From: JAVBLG01 sp031553655
Lineage (GTDB): Bacteria > Desulfobacterota > Desulfovibrionia > Desulfovibrionales > Desulfovibrionaceae
Length of the DNA: 31,726 bases
NCBI GenBank assembly: GCA_031553655.1
Contig: JAVBLG010000106.1
Coordinates: 1 to 31,726, forward strand
Reading direction: 5' to 3'
Translations under genes and position numbers: made by a program
Part shown: piece after piece, positions 1 through 7,630 of the stretch
Position numbering within the stretch: position 1 is the first letter of the stretch
Layout of the letters: every line of letters begins with the position of its first letter
The notes under the pieces: model-generated
The model's database searches: none
What the model was told of the DNA's origin: nothing
What the model saw: the letters and a program-made list of their open reading frames with translations, nothing else

Positions 1-52
<52 letters not shown>

Positions 53-63
53 CAGGAAAAACA

Positions 64-1449
64 ATGACCAAAAATAAATCCTGGGGTGGCCGATTCGCGG
101 CGGCTCCTGAAAAGATGTTGCTGCAATACAGTGAATCGGTGTCTTACGACCGGGCGCTTTACGCCCAGGACATAGCCGGGTCAAAGGCACATGCCGCCAT
201 GCTGGCCGAGATCGGTGTACTAACCCGTGAAGAATCTGATCTGATTGCCAAGGGCCTTAACATGGTGCAGGCCGAGATTGAGGCCGGGCAGATGGCCTGG
301 AGGACCGAGCTGGAAGATGTGCATATGAACATTGAGTCGCGTCTTACCGAGCTTATTGGCGAGGCTGGAAAAAAACTGCACACCGGCCGCAGCCGCAATG
401 ATCAGACCCTGCTGGATTTTCGCCTGTTCGTTTCAGTGAGGCTGACGGCATGGTCCGAGTTGCTTAAAGGATTGGTTGATATTTTTGCCAAGCGGGCCGA
501 GGAGCACAAGGACGACATAATGCCCGGATGTACCCACCTTCAGCCTGCCCAGCCCGTAAGCCTGGCTCAACATTTGCTAGCCTATGCCGCCATGTTCCGC
601 CGCGACCACGCCAGACTGGCCGACGTTCAGAAGCGTGTGCGCATTTCGCCGCTGGGCGCCGGAGCTCTGGCCGGGGCCACTTATCCGCTAGAGCCGCAAA
701 TGGTGGCCGATACCCTTGGGCTTGACGGTATATTTGAAAATTCCATGGACGCAGTGAGCGATCGCGATTTCGCTCTGGAAGCGCTTTTTTGCGCCAGCCT
801 GATCAGCATGCATTTGTCGCGTTTTTGCGAAGAAATAATTTTATGGGCCAATCCGGCCTTTGGCTTTATTCGTCTGCCCGACGCCTTTTCCACTGGTTCG
901 TCCATGATGCCGCAGAAGAAAAATCCCGACGTGGCTGAGCTGATGCGCGGCCGCACCGGGCGGGTATATGGAGATCTTGTGGGCTTGATGACCACACTCA
1001 AGGGGCTGCCCCTTACCTACAACCGCGATTTGCAGGAAGACAAAGAGCCGTTTCTCGACGCTGATAAGACGGTGAGCTCTTCGCTGGCGATTATGGCCGC
1101 CATGCTTGAACAGATCAAGTTCAACCCCGAGCGTATGCGCGCCGCCTGCAAAGCAGGCTTTCTAAATGCCACGGAGCTGGCCGATTATCTGGTGGGGCGG
1201 GGCGTGCCTTTCCGCGAGGCCCATCATTACTCCGGATCTTCCGTGGCTTTGGCCGAAAGCCGTGGTGTGGGACTGGAAGATTTGAGCCTGGACGACTTCA
1301 AAGGCGTTTGCCCGTTGATTGAGGGAGACGTTTACAAGGTTCTGGACTATGCCACGGCTGTGGCTCGCCGCGAAACACCGGGCGGTACCGGGCCGGGATC
1401 GATACAGACACAGCTCGATAAGGTGAAGGCTTGGCTGGACGCAAACTGA
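64..1449 (+). CDS. argH: Argininosuccinate lyase
   Basis: Last step of arginine biosynthesis: cytosolic cleavage of argininosuccinate to arginine and fumarate, as a homotetramer of the fumarase/aspartase superfamily. The 461 residues match the usual bacterial length (about 455-470). Visible motifs are the N-terminal SWGGRF, HTGRSRNDQ near residues 106-114, the THLQ segment at 157-160 carrying the catalytic histidine, and the superfamily signature GSSMMPQKKNPD at 278-289 with the mobile catalytic-serine loop. The C-terminal arginine-lyase domain (GFLNATELADYLVGRGVPFREAH) is intact. The start is the ATG after CAGGAAAAAC, a good Shine-Dalgarno sequence only a few bases from the poly-C tract. The next gene follows 22 bases after the stop and may be cotranscribed, though its base composition differs. 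argG is not in view. Confidence 0.97.
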   Translation: MTKNKSWGGRFAAAPEKMLLQYSESVSYDRALYAQDIAGSKAHAAMLAEIGVLTREESDLIAKGLNMVQAEIEAGQMAWRTELEDVHMNIESRLTELIGEAGKKLHTGRSRNDQTLLDFRLFVSVRLTAWSELLKGLVDIFAKRAEEHKDDIMPGCTHLQPAQPVSLAQHLLAYAAMFRRDHARLADVQKRVRISPLGAGALAGATYPLEPQMVADTLGLDGIFENSMDAVSDRDFALEALFCASLISMHLSRFCEEIILWANPAFGFIRLPDAFSTGSSMMPQKKNPDVAELMRGRTGRVYGDLVGLMTTLKGLPLTYNRDLQEDKEPFLDADKTVSSSLAIMAAMLEQIKFNPERMRAACKAGFLNATELADYLVGRGVPFREAHHYSGSSVALAESRGVGLEDLSLDDFKGVCPLIEGDVYKVLDYATAVARRETPGGTGPGSIQTQLDKVKAWLDAN

Positions 1450-1471
1450 ACTATCATCGTCAGGAGTGTGC

Positions 1472-2425
1472 ATGCTTAATATTCTAAGAAAAATTAAAAA
1501 TTCTGATATGCCTCGTGATGAGGCTTTGAATTTGATAGCGGAGTATTACACCTTAAGCCGCGCGCAAGATCCGCTGACACATATAGATCGTACATTTTTG
1601 CATTATCCTCCGGGGCATTACTATTCTCCACTGCCGGATAAAGCCGAGGTGGAGCGAGTCGCCGGACGTATATATGATGTTCCTTTGCCTGCTTCCATTC
1701 CGGGAGTGGACCTCAGAGAACGGCAACAGCTGGAACTATACTCTCACTTGGTAAAATATTATCCGCTTTTCCCGTTTGAAGAGAAAAAGAAAACCGAATT
1801 CCGTTATTATCTGGACAACATTTTTTTCTGCCATGCGGATGCATTTTGGCTGTTTTCCATGCTGTTGCATTTCAAGCCGAAACACCTGATCGAGATCGGT
1901 TCTGGTTTCAGTTCATGCGTTACATTGGATACCATAGAAAATTTCATGGAAATACAGCCAATTTTGACCTTTATAGAGCCGGATCCGCAGAGGTTGCTTG
2001 AAAATATGGGGACCGCAGGCCGAGATGGTGTTACACTACACAGCTCTCCTATTCAAGATGTTCCTCTGGATGTGTTCGATTGCCTTGAAAACGGAGATTT
2101 TTTATTTATAGACAGCTCTCATGTCGGTAAAATAGGAAGTGATGTTCTTTACCTGTTGTTTGAAGTGCTTCCTCGCTTGGCCTCAGGAGTGATAATACAT
2201 ATTCACGATATGTTCTATCCTTTTGAGTATCCCATAGACTGGCTGAAGCGTGGGTGGGCGTGGAATGAAGATTATTTTGTTCGCGCCTTTTTACAATATA
2301 ATAACAGTTTTGAAATCCTCCTTTTCGGTAACTATCTTGGCAAAAAACATTCTCAGATGCTTTTAAAGCACACTCCTGTTTGTTGTAAAAATATTGGCGG
2401 CAGTCTTTGGCTGAGAAAGGTATAG
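1472..2425 (+). CDS. Class I SAM-dependent methyltransferase-like protein
   Basis: A 317-residue protein with a class I (Rossmann) methyltransferase core. Motif I is HLIEIGSGFSS near residue 137, followed by an acidic strand end (TFIEPDP), the strand FLFIDSSHVGK, and IIHIHDMFYPFEYP, as in uncharacterised methyltransferases often found near glycan genes. No substrate can be named. I start at the ATG at 1472, with AGGAG at 1462-1466 and a 5-base spacer; the GTG at 1466 overlaps that site. The gene is clearly more AT-rich than argH upstream and uses many AT-ending codons, suggesting recent acquisition. A strong hairpin lies about 65 bases after the stop. Confidence is high for a methyltransferase fold, low for any pathway. 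Confidence 0.75.
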   Translation: MLNILRKIKNSDMPRDEALNLIAEYYTLSRAQDPLTHIDRTFLHYPPGHYYSPLPDKAEVERVAGRIYDVPLPASIPGVDLRERQQLELYSHLVKYYPLFPFEEKKKTEFRYYLDNIFFCHADAFWLFSMLLHFKPKHLIEIGSGFSSCVTLDTIENFMEIQPILTFIEPDPQRLLENMGTAGRDGVTLHSSPIQDVPLDVFDCLENGDFLFIDSSHVGKIGSDVLYLLFEVLPRLASGVIIHIHDMFYPFEYPIDWLKRGWAWNEDYFVRAFLQYNNSFEILLFGNYLGKKHSQMLLKHTPVCCKNIGGSLWLRKV

Positions 2426-2491
2426 CTGTACTGGATGTAAAAGAACTATCGTGCCGGCTAAAGTTAAGGTCGAAAACTAAATATCGCATGG

Positions 2492-2521
2492 CTGGTCCCC
2501 CTGTTTTGTTTGGGGGACCAG
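2492..2521. terminator. Strong hairpin between convergent genes
   Basis: A perfect 10-bp stem (CTGGTCCCCC at 2492-2501 with GGGGGACCAG at 2512-2521) and a 10-base T-rich loop lie between the methyltransferase gene and the convergent PAS-HTH gene. No clear T tract follows on either strand, so this is a probable bidirectional terminator or mRNA 3'-end stabiliser rather than a textbook intrinsic terminator. Confidence 0.6.
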
Positions 2522-2550
2522 TAGAGTAGGGCTCACTCCCGGCTGCGGCG

Positions 2551-3393
2551 TCAAGGGTTAAGTCTGCGTTTGAGCGTATTACGGTCTATGCCCATTCGTC
2601 TAGCGGCACGGGAAATATTGCCGCCTTCCGCCCTCATAATTTTATTGATGTGGGCCAGTATCACAGCATCAATATTGTCTTGTGAGTCATAGGCCACTCC
2701 CTCTTCCTCGGCGTCGGCCATGTCAGGTACATTAATCACATCCTCCACGTCGGCCAAGTCCGCTCCATCCATTTTGGCTTCCATTCTTTCGGTATGCCCT
2801 ATCCCTTCAACCTTGGTTGAGCCAGTTTCAAATTCGTCGTTTTTTTTCTGGCTGCCTCCGTCCTTTTTTTGCGCGGGCAGCGTTTCGTTCATGGGGGGAT
2901 TGGCCAAAAAGCAACTATGAGACAGTTTTTGGCGAATGCTTTTTTCAGCTTCTTGGAGGCGTTCTACGGGCTGAAACAGAATGAAGGCATGAGCGTGGGC
3001 GGCATTATCGGGCACAAAACGCGTGTAATCGGCTGCAAAGAGGCTTTTAGGGCTGCTTATAAGCATATTTTTGGCTTCCACTCCCAAGATAACGGCTTTA
3101 TCCAGCTCGGGTGCTTGCAAAAACTCTGTCACCGGTCTGCCAATAACGTCATTCGGATCAAGACCGAGCATTTCCCCTGCGACCTTGTTAAGATCTTCGA
3201 TAACACCATCCGGGTTCAGCACAATCATCCCATGCCCTATATGGTTCAGCGCTGAGTCAATTTTCTGGACGCGCTCCAGACGGTGTTCGAGATTTTGCAG
3301 GGCCTGTGCGGCCTGCTTAAAGCTTTCCATTATGTTCTCATGGTTGGAATCAAACGGAGACCATGAAGATGTATTATTATGGTGCTGGTGCAT
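2551..3393 (-). CDS. PAS domain and Fis-type HTH protein lacking AAA+ domain
   Basis: A 280-residue putative regulator. Residues 20-45 form a likely coiled coil, 46-145 a PAS sensor fold (GHGMIVLNPDGVIEDLNKVAGEMLG, VIGRPVTEF), 146-235 a polar, strongly acidic linker, and 241-280 a Fis/NtrC-type helix-turn-helix (GGNISRAARRMGIDRNTLKRRL). In NtrC-class regulators a roughly 240-residue sigma-54-activating AAA+ domain sits between these parts; here it is absent, with no GESGTGKE or GAFTGA motif. The protein could still bind DNA but should not remodel sigma-54 polymerase itself. I chose the ATG at 3393 because GGAGGA lies just upstream; the longer reading frame to 3498 adds an unlikely leader. The repeat-filled noncoding region lies directly upstream, and one repeat overlaps the start codon. 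Confidence 0.72.
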   Translation of the reverse strand: MHQHHNNTSSWSPFDSNHENIMESFKQAAQALQNLEHRLERVQKIDSALNHIGHGMIVLNPDGVIEDLNKVAGEMLGLDPNDVIGRPVTEFLQAPELDKAVILGVEAKNMLISSPKSLFAADYTRFVPDNAAHAHAFILFQPVERLQEAEKSIRQKLSHSCFLANPPMNETLPAQKKDGGSQKKNDEFETGSTKVEGIGHTERMEAKMDGADLADVEDVINVPDMADAEEEGVAYDSQDNIDAVILAHINKIMRAEGGNISRAARRMGIDRNTLKRRLNP

Positions 3394-4665
3394 ATTTCCT
3401 CCGCACTTCGTTTTATTTTCTGGTGCATATTTCACCACACAACAGTGAAAAAGTAAATAGTAATTTTGTTGTTTGAGTGAATATTTTTTATAGTGCATTC
3501 TATGACAAGATAATACAGAGAATCAGGTTACAAAACTGAAGATGGGGGGATGCATCGGGGCTTTGTGAACACCTGTCCACCATGACCTTCCGCTCGTAGC
3601 TTTCATATCCTTAACAGCATCGCCCGCGCTTTGCGTGCTGTTATCATATGTCTGATGTATTGCGACGAGGCTTTAACCCCTTGATATGGGGCAAGCAGTG
3701 TTCGATATTCCGCATGGTTCGATTGACGTTTTCTGGAGTTATTTTCATGGTTGAAATCAAACATGAGATGCTTAAATGATTTTGTTGTGTCGTTGGTGCG
3801 TAATGAACCACAACCAATCCCCCCTTTCTTGCTGGTGCATACTTCATCACAAGGTGACAGGTAGAATATACAGTTATTTTATAGCGTTATCATTCACTTT
3901 TTTTGCAGTACATTGCTATCGAAAGAGCTCGACTAGAAGCTGGCAGCGGAAATCATGACTCCAATTTGAACGAGATATACCGATGCAGAGAGGAGGGGAT
4001 AAGGTCCAATTCTGGAATGACAGGTCTACGTATCGGCTCAAGAGCGGGCATTTTCGCTGCAGCTTTGATGATGCCCCTGATACGTTGTTCTGGTTTCTAT
4101 GCAGTTATACTATGTCCGTCATGATTCAATATGGAGTTGAACTTCTGAATACGTGACAGGCGACATTTGAGGCTTTGCATGACCCACTTGAAGTTTTCAT
4201 AGTGCTTTCAAGATTGGAATAAGCGGGGAGTTTAAAAATGGCTGCATTATGTTAGTGGTTCACTATGCACCGCTAATGTGTTGTGTTTTATTGATGGTGA
4301 ATATTTGCTTGGTGACGATAACTATTTAAATTATTAACGCTTTTAAAAGAGCGTGACTGCAAGCCTGAAACGGAAATAAATCCTCCAAGCATTTTGCACT
4401 TGAGCGAGCTGCACTGATACGAGAATGTTCTCGCGTCCGGAAGTACGCAGAGATTTCGAGGAGAGCTTAATATGGAACATGTCTCTGATGCGTATTTCGT
4501 TGTGACATTGCTTTTATTGCTGGTGAATATTTATCCGATTTACTACTGGCTAGATATTCACCGGTAACCTTTGTGATGCACTCTTGCTATATTTAGTGGT
4601 GCAATTTTTATCATGCCATTATTTCCATGTTGATATGCTCATCGCTAGGTGATTAAAAATGCACC
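3387..4665. repeat. Family of about ten imperfect GGTG/CACC dyads
   Basis: Related 15-base elements occur at 3387-3401, 3422-3436, 3795-3809, 3834-3848, 4257-4271, 4296-4310, 4522-4536, 4548-4562 and 4598-4612, with an 18-base version at 4648-4665. The best copy is GGTGCATATTTCACC (3422), an inverted repeat around a central ATAT. Others include GGTGCGTAATGAACC (3795), GGTTCACTATGCACC (4257) and GGTGAATATTTATCC (4522). Read on the other strand, five copies share AAATATKCACCA followed by A-rich sequence. Two pairs, 3795/3834 and 4257/4296, have identical 39-base start-to-start spacing. The family may be protein-binding sites or remnants of a dispersed repeat. Similar sequences also occur at 6398-6412 and 19015-19031. 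Confidence 0.6.
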
Positions 4666-4678
4666 AGTATTTTGTTGA
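3394..4678. other. Gene-poor region of about 1.3 kb with dyad repeats
   Basis: I see no convincing gene here. The open frames are short (68-73 codons), lack good ribosome-binding sites and resemble no family I know. The region is AT-rich, especially 4300-4680, and holds the short repeat family annotated separately. It also has a 7-bp hairpin at 3613-3642 (AACAGCA...TGCTGTT). It could be a decayed island, a long regulatory region, or the site of an unrecognised small RNA. Confidence 0.6.
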
Positions 4679-4707
4679 TTGACCCAGCATTTTTTGCGGC
4701 GTATTCT
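4679..4707 (+). promoter_or_regulatory. Sigma-70-type promoter of thiC
   Basis: TTGACC (4679-4684), a 17-base spacer, then TATTCT (4702-4707). The predicted start near 4714 puts the TPP riboswitch about ten bases into the transcript, which supports the call. Confidence 0.65.
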
Positions 4708-4721
4708 TATCACAAGCAAAT

Positions 4722-4815
4722 ACAGGGGGGCCCGGCTACAGGGCTGAGAGTGGAGATAATGCCTCCAGACCCTTTGAACCTGATGCGGATAATACCGACG
4801 CAGGGAAGTAGAAGC
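4722..4815 (+). promoter_or_regulatory. TPP riboswitch (THI element)
   Basis: The conserved thi-box core is clear: GGGCTGAGAG at 4741-4750, then GACCCTTTGAACCTGATGCG (4768-4787), GGATAATACCGACGCAGGGA (4787-4806) and AAGTAG. It lies just upstream of thiC, the usual target. I see no intrinsic terminator with a U tract between it and thiC, so translational control seems likely. A pyrimidine stretch TTTCCTT (4844-4850) is complementary to AAGGAAA (4936-4942) at the thiC ribosome-binding site, and a small hairpin (TTCAT 4917-4921 with ATGAA 4933-4937) also touches it. Confidence 0.95.
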
Positions 4816-4948
4816 AGCCCCAGGGTATATTTTTGCCGCCTTCTTTCCTTGCCGTGTTGCCGCATTTAAACCGCGCCGGAAGGTTAGACAAAGCGGCTGA
4901 TTTGTTCTCCGCCTCTTTCATTCCGCGAGCGCATGAAGGAAAACCATC

Positions 4949-6226
4949 ATGTCCGCCGTCCTCAATTCCGCTCTGCTCGAACTTTGCCGCGAGCATCTTC
5001 CGAAAATAGCCGTCGAGGAAACTCTTTCTCAACAGGCAATTATGAACTCAATATCCTCTGGAAAAATGGTGCTGCTTGGCAACCCTCGGCACCCCAATCT
5101 GACCCCCCTTGTGGTAGGGCAGCCTGCACGGGTGAAGGTAAACGCCAATATCGGCACTTCAGCCATGTGTAATTCGCCTTGCCGCGAACTGAAAAAACTC
5201 GAGGCCGCGTTGACTGCCGGAGCCGACACTATTATGGATCTCTCCGTGGCCGGTGATTTGCCGACCATACGGCGTGACATGCTGGCGGCATGTCCGCGGC
5301 CCATAGGCACAGTGCCGCTATACGCCGTGGCTCAACGTTATATAGACAAGGGCAAAAATCCGGCTGAATTCACCCCCGAAGAGCTTTTTGAGGAGATAGA
5401 GTCTCAAGCGGAACAGGGCGTTGACTTCATTACCGTGCACTGCGGAATAACCGCCCGCGCCGCGGAGTGGGCCAACAAGGATCGCATGCTGGGCATAGTT
5501 TCGCGCGGGGGTGCCATTTTGGCCCGCTGGATGCGCGACAATAGGAAAGAGAATCCACTTTTGAATGATTATGCCCGGCTGTTGCGCATTTCCGCCAAAT
5601 ACAATGTAACCTTGTCGCTTGGCGACGCCCTGCGCCCTGGAGCCGGGGCCGACGCCGGTGACGCCGCCCAATGGGATGAAGTGATTACTCTCGGGCATCT
5701 GGCTCGTGAGGCTTTGAAGGCTGGTGTGCAAGCCATGATTGAAGGCCCTGGCCACGTTCCCCTGCATGAGGTGGAAGCCCAGATTAAAGGTATAAAAAAA
5801 CTAACTCATAATGCTCCACTTTATGTATTGGGGCCGCTGACCATAGATTCCTGCCCTGGTTATGATCATATTGCCGGAGCTATAGGCGGAGCGTTGGCCG
5901 TGCAGGCTGGGGTTGATTTTCTATGTTATCTCACCCCGGCCGAACACCTTACATTGCCGGATATTGATGACGTTACAGCCGGTGTAATGGCCTCGCGCAT
6001 AGCAGCCCAGGCCGGAGAGGTGGCCTTGGCCCGACCGGCCGCCCTGAAAAGGGAAAAGGCCATGGGCGAGGCCAGGAAAAATTTGGACTGGCCAGGAATG
6101 CGCGCTGCCGCACTTGATTCGGACATGGTAGACAAAAGGCGCGGAGAGCATCGCGATGAGGAAGTGTGCGCCATGTGCGGAGAATTTTGCGCCGTCAAGA
6201 TGCTCAGGCAGGATAAGCCTAACTAA
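4949..6226 (+). CDS. thiC: Phosphomethylpyrimidine synthase ThiC
   Basis: Radical-SAM enzyme that rearranges aminoimidazole ribotide into 4-amino-5-hydroxymethyl-2-methylpyrimidine phosphate, the pyrimidine half of thiamine. At 425 residues it is the short form seen in many anaerobes and archaea; the E. coli type is about 630 with an N-terminal extension. Family segments include ANIGTSAMCN, DLSVAGDLPTIRRDML, DFITVHCGIT, LSLGDALRPG, MIEGPGHVPL and IDSCPGYDHIAGAIGG. The C-terminal cluster motif is CAMCGEFC (C407, C410, C414), spaced CX2CX3C rather than the CX2CX4C of E. coli ThiC; this may be usual for the short form. The start has AAGGA eight bases upstream. A TPP riboswitch controls it. No other thi gene is adjacent. 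Confidence 0.96.
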   Translation: MSAVLNSALLELCREHLPKIAVEETLSQQAIMNSISSGKMVLLGNPRHPNLTPLVVGQPARVKVNANIGTSAMCNSPCRELKKLEAALTAGADTIMDLSVAGDLPTIRRDMLAACPRPIGTVPLYAVAQRYIDKGKNPAEFTPEELFEEIESQAEQGVDFITVHCGITARAAEWANKDRMLGIVSRGGAILARWMRDNRKENPLLNDYARLLRISAKYNVTLSLGDALRPGAGADAGDAAQWDEVITLGHLAREALKAGVQAMIEGPGHVPLHEVEAQIKGIKKLTHNAPLYVLGPLTIDSCPGYDHIAGAIGGALAVQAGVDFLCYLTPAEHLTLPDIDDVTAGVMASRIAAQAGEVALARPAALKREKAMGEARKNLDWPGMRAAALDSDMVDKRRGEHRDEEVCAMCGEFCAVKMLRQDKPN

Positions 6227-6232
6227 GTATCT

Positions 6233-6386
6233 CTAGGGGCTGTCTCCAAATGCGTCTTTTGTCCAATTGACATCGTCAAGCGGGCTTTTTGCTCAGGTCG
6301 AGTACCGTAAGAGTACACTTGCTTCGCAAATAAGCCCGCTTGTCTCGTCCTTGGTCCAAAATCCGCTATTTGGAAACAGCCCCTAG
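6233..6386. mobile_element. MITE-like inverted-repeat element, full copy
   Basis: A 154-bp noncoding element whose two halves are inverted copies. Its ends are CTAGGGGCTGTCTCCAAAT (6233) and, read in reverse complement from 6386, CTAGGGGCTGTTTCCAAAT. Similarity continues for about 60 bases per arm, including an inner pair around CAAGCGGGCTT, leaving a loop with GAGTACCGTAAGAGTAC. Flanking CTAG may be a 4-bp target duplication, as in the IS5 family, but assignment to that family is inference. It encodes no protein and sits between the thiC stop and a terminator. Confidence 0.75.
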
Positions 6387-6411
6387 TAAAACTTTATGGT
6401 GCAATTTTTAA

Positions 6412-6452
6412 TATAAAGCGGGCCGTCCATTTCAGGAGCGGCCCGCTTTATA
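6412..6452. terminator. Bidirectional terminator, thiC / EF-hand gene
   Basis: A perfect 14-bp stem, TATAAAGCGGGCCG (6412-6425) with CGGCCCGCTTTATA (6439-6452), and a 13-base loop. It lies between the convergent thiC and 269-residue EF-hand genes, with A/T-rich flanks on both sides. Confidence 0.85.
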
Positions 6453-6470
6453 TTTCCGAAATATGGAATG

Positions 6471-7280
6471 CTATGCCGTCATGCTCATGCTCTGGACATT
6501 CACATTCTGCTGGTACATGCTGGCCAGATAAGCGTTGTTGGCTATGGAAGACAAAAAGGCATTGGCTCTGCTGGTTCCGAAAGCATTTGTGGCAGCCGCA
6601 TTATTTGTGGCGGCAGATGTGCCTGATGTTGCGGATGTACTAGAAGTAGTTGATGTGCCGGAGGTGCCACTGCTTTGTGACGAAGATGAGCTCCGCTGGC
6701 TTTCAAGGGCGGCGGCAAGTTCCTCGGCCGACACCACGCCGTCCTGGTTGGTGTCCATACTGTCAAATACGGCACTGGAGAGTCCAGATTCGCTCAGATC
6801 CATTCCGCCGCTTTCGTCGGTATCAAGCTCGGCGAAAAGCTTGGCGGCCAAGTCGTCATCTGCCGGCGGCTGGGGAGGAGTGCCTCCAGGACCGTCCGGC
6901 GGCGCACCAAGCTGTTCGCCATTCATAATGGCCGACAGCAGTTCCTGCCCGGTAAGTTTGCCCGAATTGCCGCTCTGGCTGCTTTCCCCGACTTCCATTT
7001 GAATACGGCCCATCATGGCTTGGCGCTGCAATTCCAAACCGGCCTGCAACTCTTCAAGAGTTACGGTGCCGTCTTGATCGGTATCAAGGGCATTGTACTG
7101 CTTTTCTTCCAGACCAGATTCTTCCAGGCTCAATCCGCCGCTCTTGTCGGCGTCCAATTCCTGCATGAGAAGAGAGCCAAGGTCGTCTCCACCACTCTTG
7201 TTGGACTTCTTGGAGCTGCTTTCTCCGAAAAGTTGTTGCCAATATGAAGTGTTTAATGACGATACTGAACTGACGCTCAT
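6471..7280 (-). CDS. Four-EF-hand calcium-binding protein
   Basis: A 269-residue protein with four EF-hand loops in two pairs: DADKSGGLSLEE (43-54), DTDQDGTVTLEE (66-77), DTDESGGMDLSE (153-164) and DTNQDGVVSAEE (176-187), each pair spaced 23 residues. A Pro/Gly-rich hinge (125-139) separates the pairs, and a Ser/Thr/Ala-rich tail follows from about residue 197. There is no cysteine, membrane helix or Sec signal peptide. The N-terminus MSVSSVSSLNTSYWQQLF resembles that of the divergent paralogue (MNISSISGIGSLSWQNIL), suggesting a shared targeting or export segment. The start has AGGAGATTTT upstream. A sigma-54-type promoter lies at 7441-7456. Calcium binding is expected from the motifs; the cellular role and location are unknown. 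Confidence 0.85.
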   Translation of the reverse strand: MSVSSVSSLNTSYWQQLFGESSSKKSNKSGGDDLGSLLMQELDADKSGGLSLEESGLEEKQYNALDTDQDGTVTLEELQAGLELQRQAMMGRIQMEVGESSQSGNSGKLTGQELLSAIMNGEQLGAPPDGPGGTPPQPPADDDLAAKLFAELDTDESGGMDLSESGLSSAVFDSMDTNQDGVVSAEELAAALESQRSSSSSQSSGTSGTSTTSSTSATSGTSAATNNAAATNAFGTSRANAFLSSIANNAYLASMYQQNVNVQSMSMTA

Positions 7281-7440
7281 AAAATCTCCTGTTCGTCAGG
7301 GCAAGTGAAATACTTTTCTAGTTATTCCGCCCTGTTGCGCGACGTCGTGAGAAATCCTTTTGACATGACGCGCCATATACGAATGACACTTCCGTGTGTC
7401 GAACATCACAGTGAAAATTTTTCTCTCCGTTCATCGGAGA

Positions 7441-7456
7441 AGCAATAATTGTTCCA
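7441..7456 (-). promoter_or_regulatory. Sigma-54 promoter for the 269-residue EF-hand gene
   Basis: On the minus strand this reads TGGAACAATTATTGCT, against the consensus TGGCAC-N5-TTGCW: one mismatch, with the required GG-N10-GC spacing. The predicted start near 7430 gives a leader of about 150 bases. Confidence 0.6.
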
Positions 7457-7500
7457 TGGCGTTATGCGGAAAAATTTTCCCCTCAATTCCACTTTTATAA

Positions 7501-7516
7501 TGGCACACCTTTTGCT
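7501..7516 (+). promoter_or_regulatory. Sigma-54 promoter for the 205-residue EF-hand gene
   Basis: TGGCACACCTTTTGCT matches the -24/-12 consensus exactly (TGGCAC-N5-TTGCT). The predicted start near 7527 gives a leader of about 100 bases. Confidence 0.8.
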
Positions 7517-7630
7517 TGTTAATCTGCATAAGTACATTTTTTCCTACAGCTACAGCACTTTTTGAGGATTTTTTTCATATAAAGGCCGCTGACAGCAGGG
7601 CGACGCGCATTTGATTCAGGAGGGGGAGTT

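Larger units (their letters stand above)
7281..7630. other. Divergent intergenic region between EF-hand genes
   Basis: A 350-bp gap holding two back-to-back sigma-54-type promoters (7441-7456 minus, 7501-7516 plus). It also has a perfect inverted repeat TCTCCG-TTCAT-CGGAGA (7424-7440) near the predicted minus-strand start, and a dyad GACAC-TTCCGT-GTGTC (7385-7400) that could be an activator site. The region is otherwise AT-rich with no gene. Confidence 0.6.

Noticed and set aside
3644..3850. Short minus-strand frame with KYAP and VVHYAP peptides that recur in nearby frames
   Set aside because: The peptide similarity comes from the short DNA repeats read in frame. There is no ribosome-binding site or family resemblance, so I treat it as repeat sequence rather than a gene.
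3387..4665. CRISPR array
   Set aside because: The repeats are only 15-18 bases, face both ways and have irregular spacing, and no cas gene is present.
6171..6199. Frameshift or indel at the ThiC CX2CX3C motif
   Set aside because: The frame continues normally to the stop and the variant spacing may be standard for short ThiC, so I do not call it an error.
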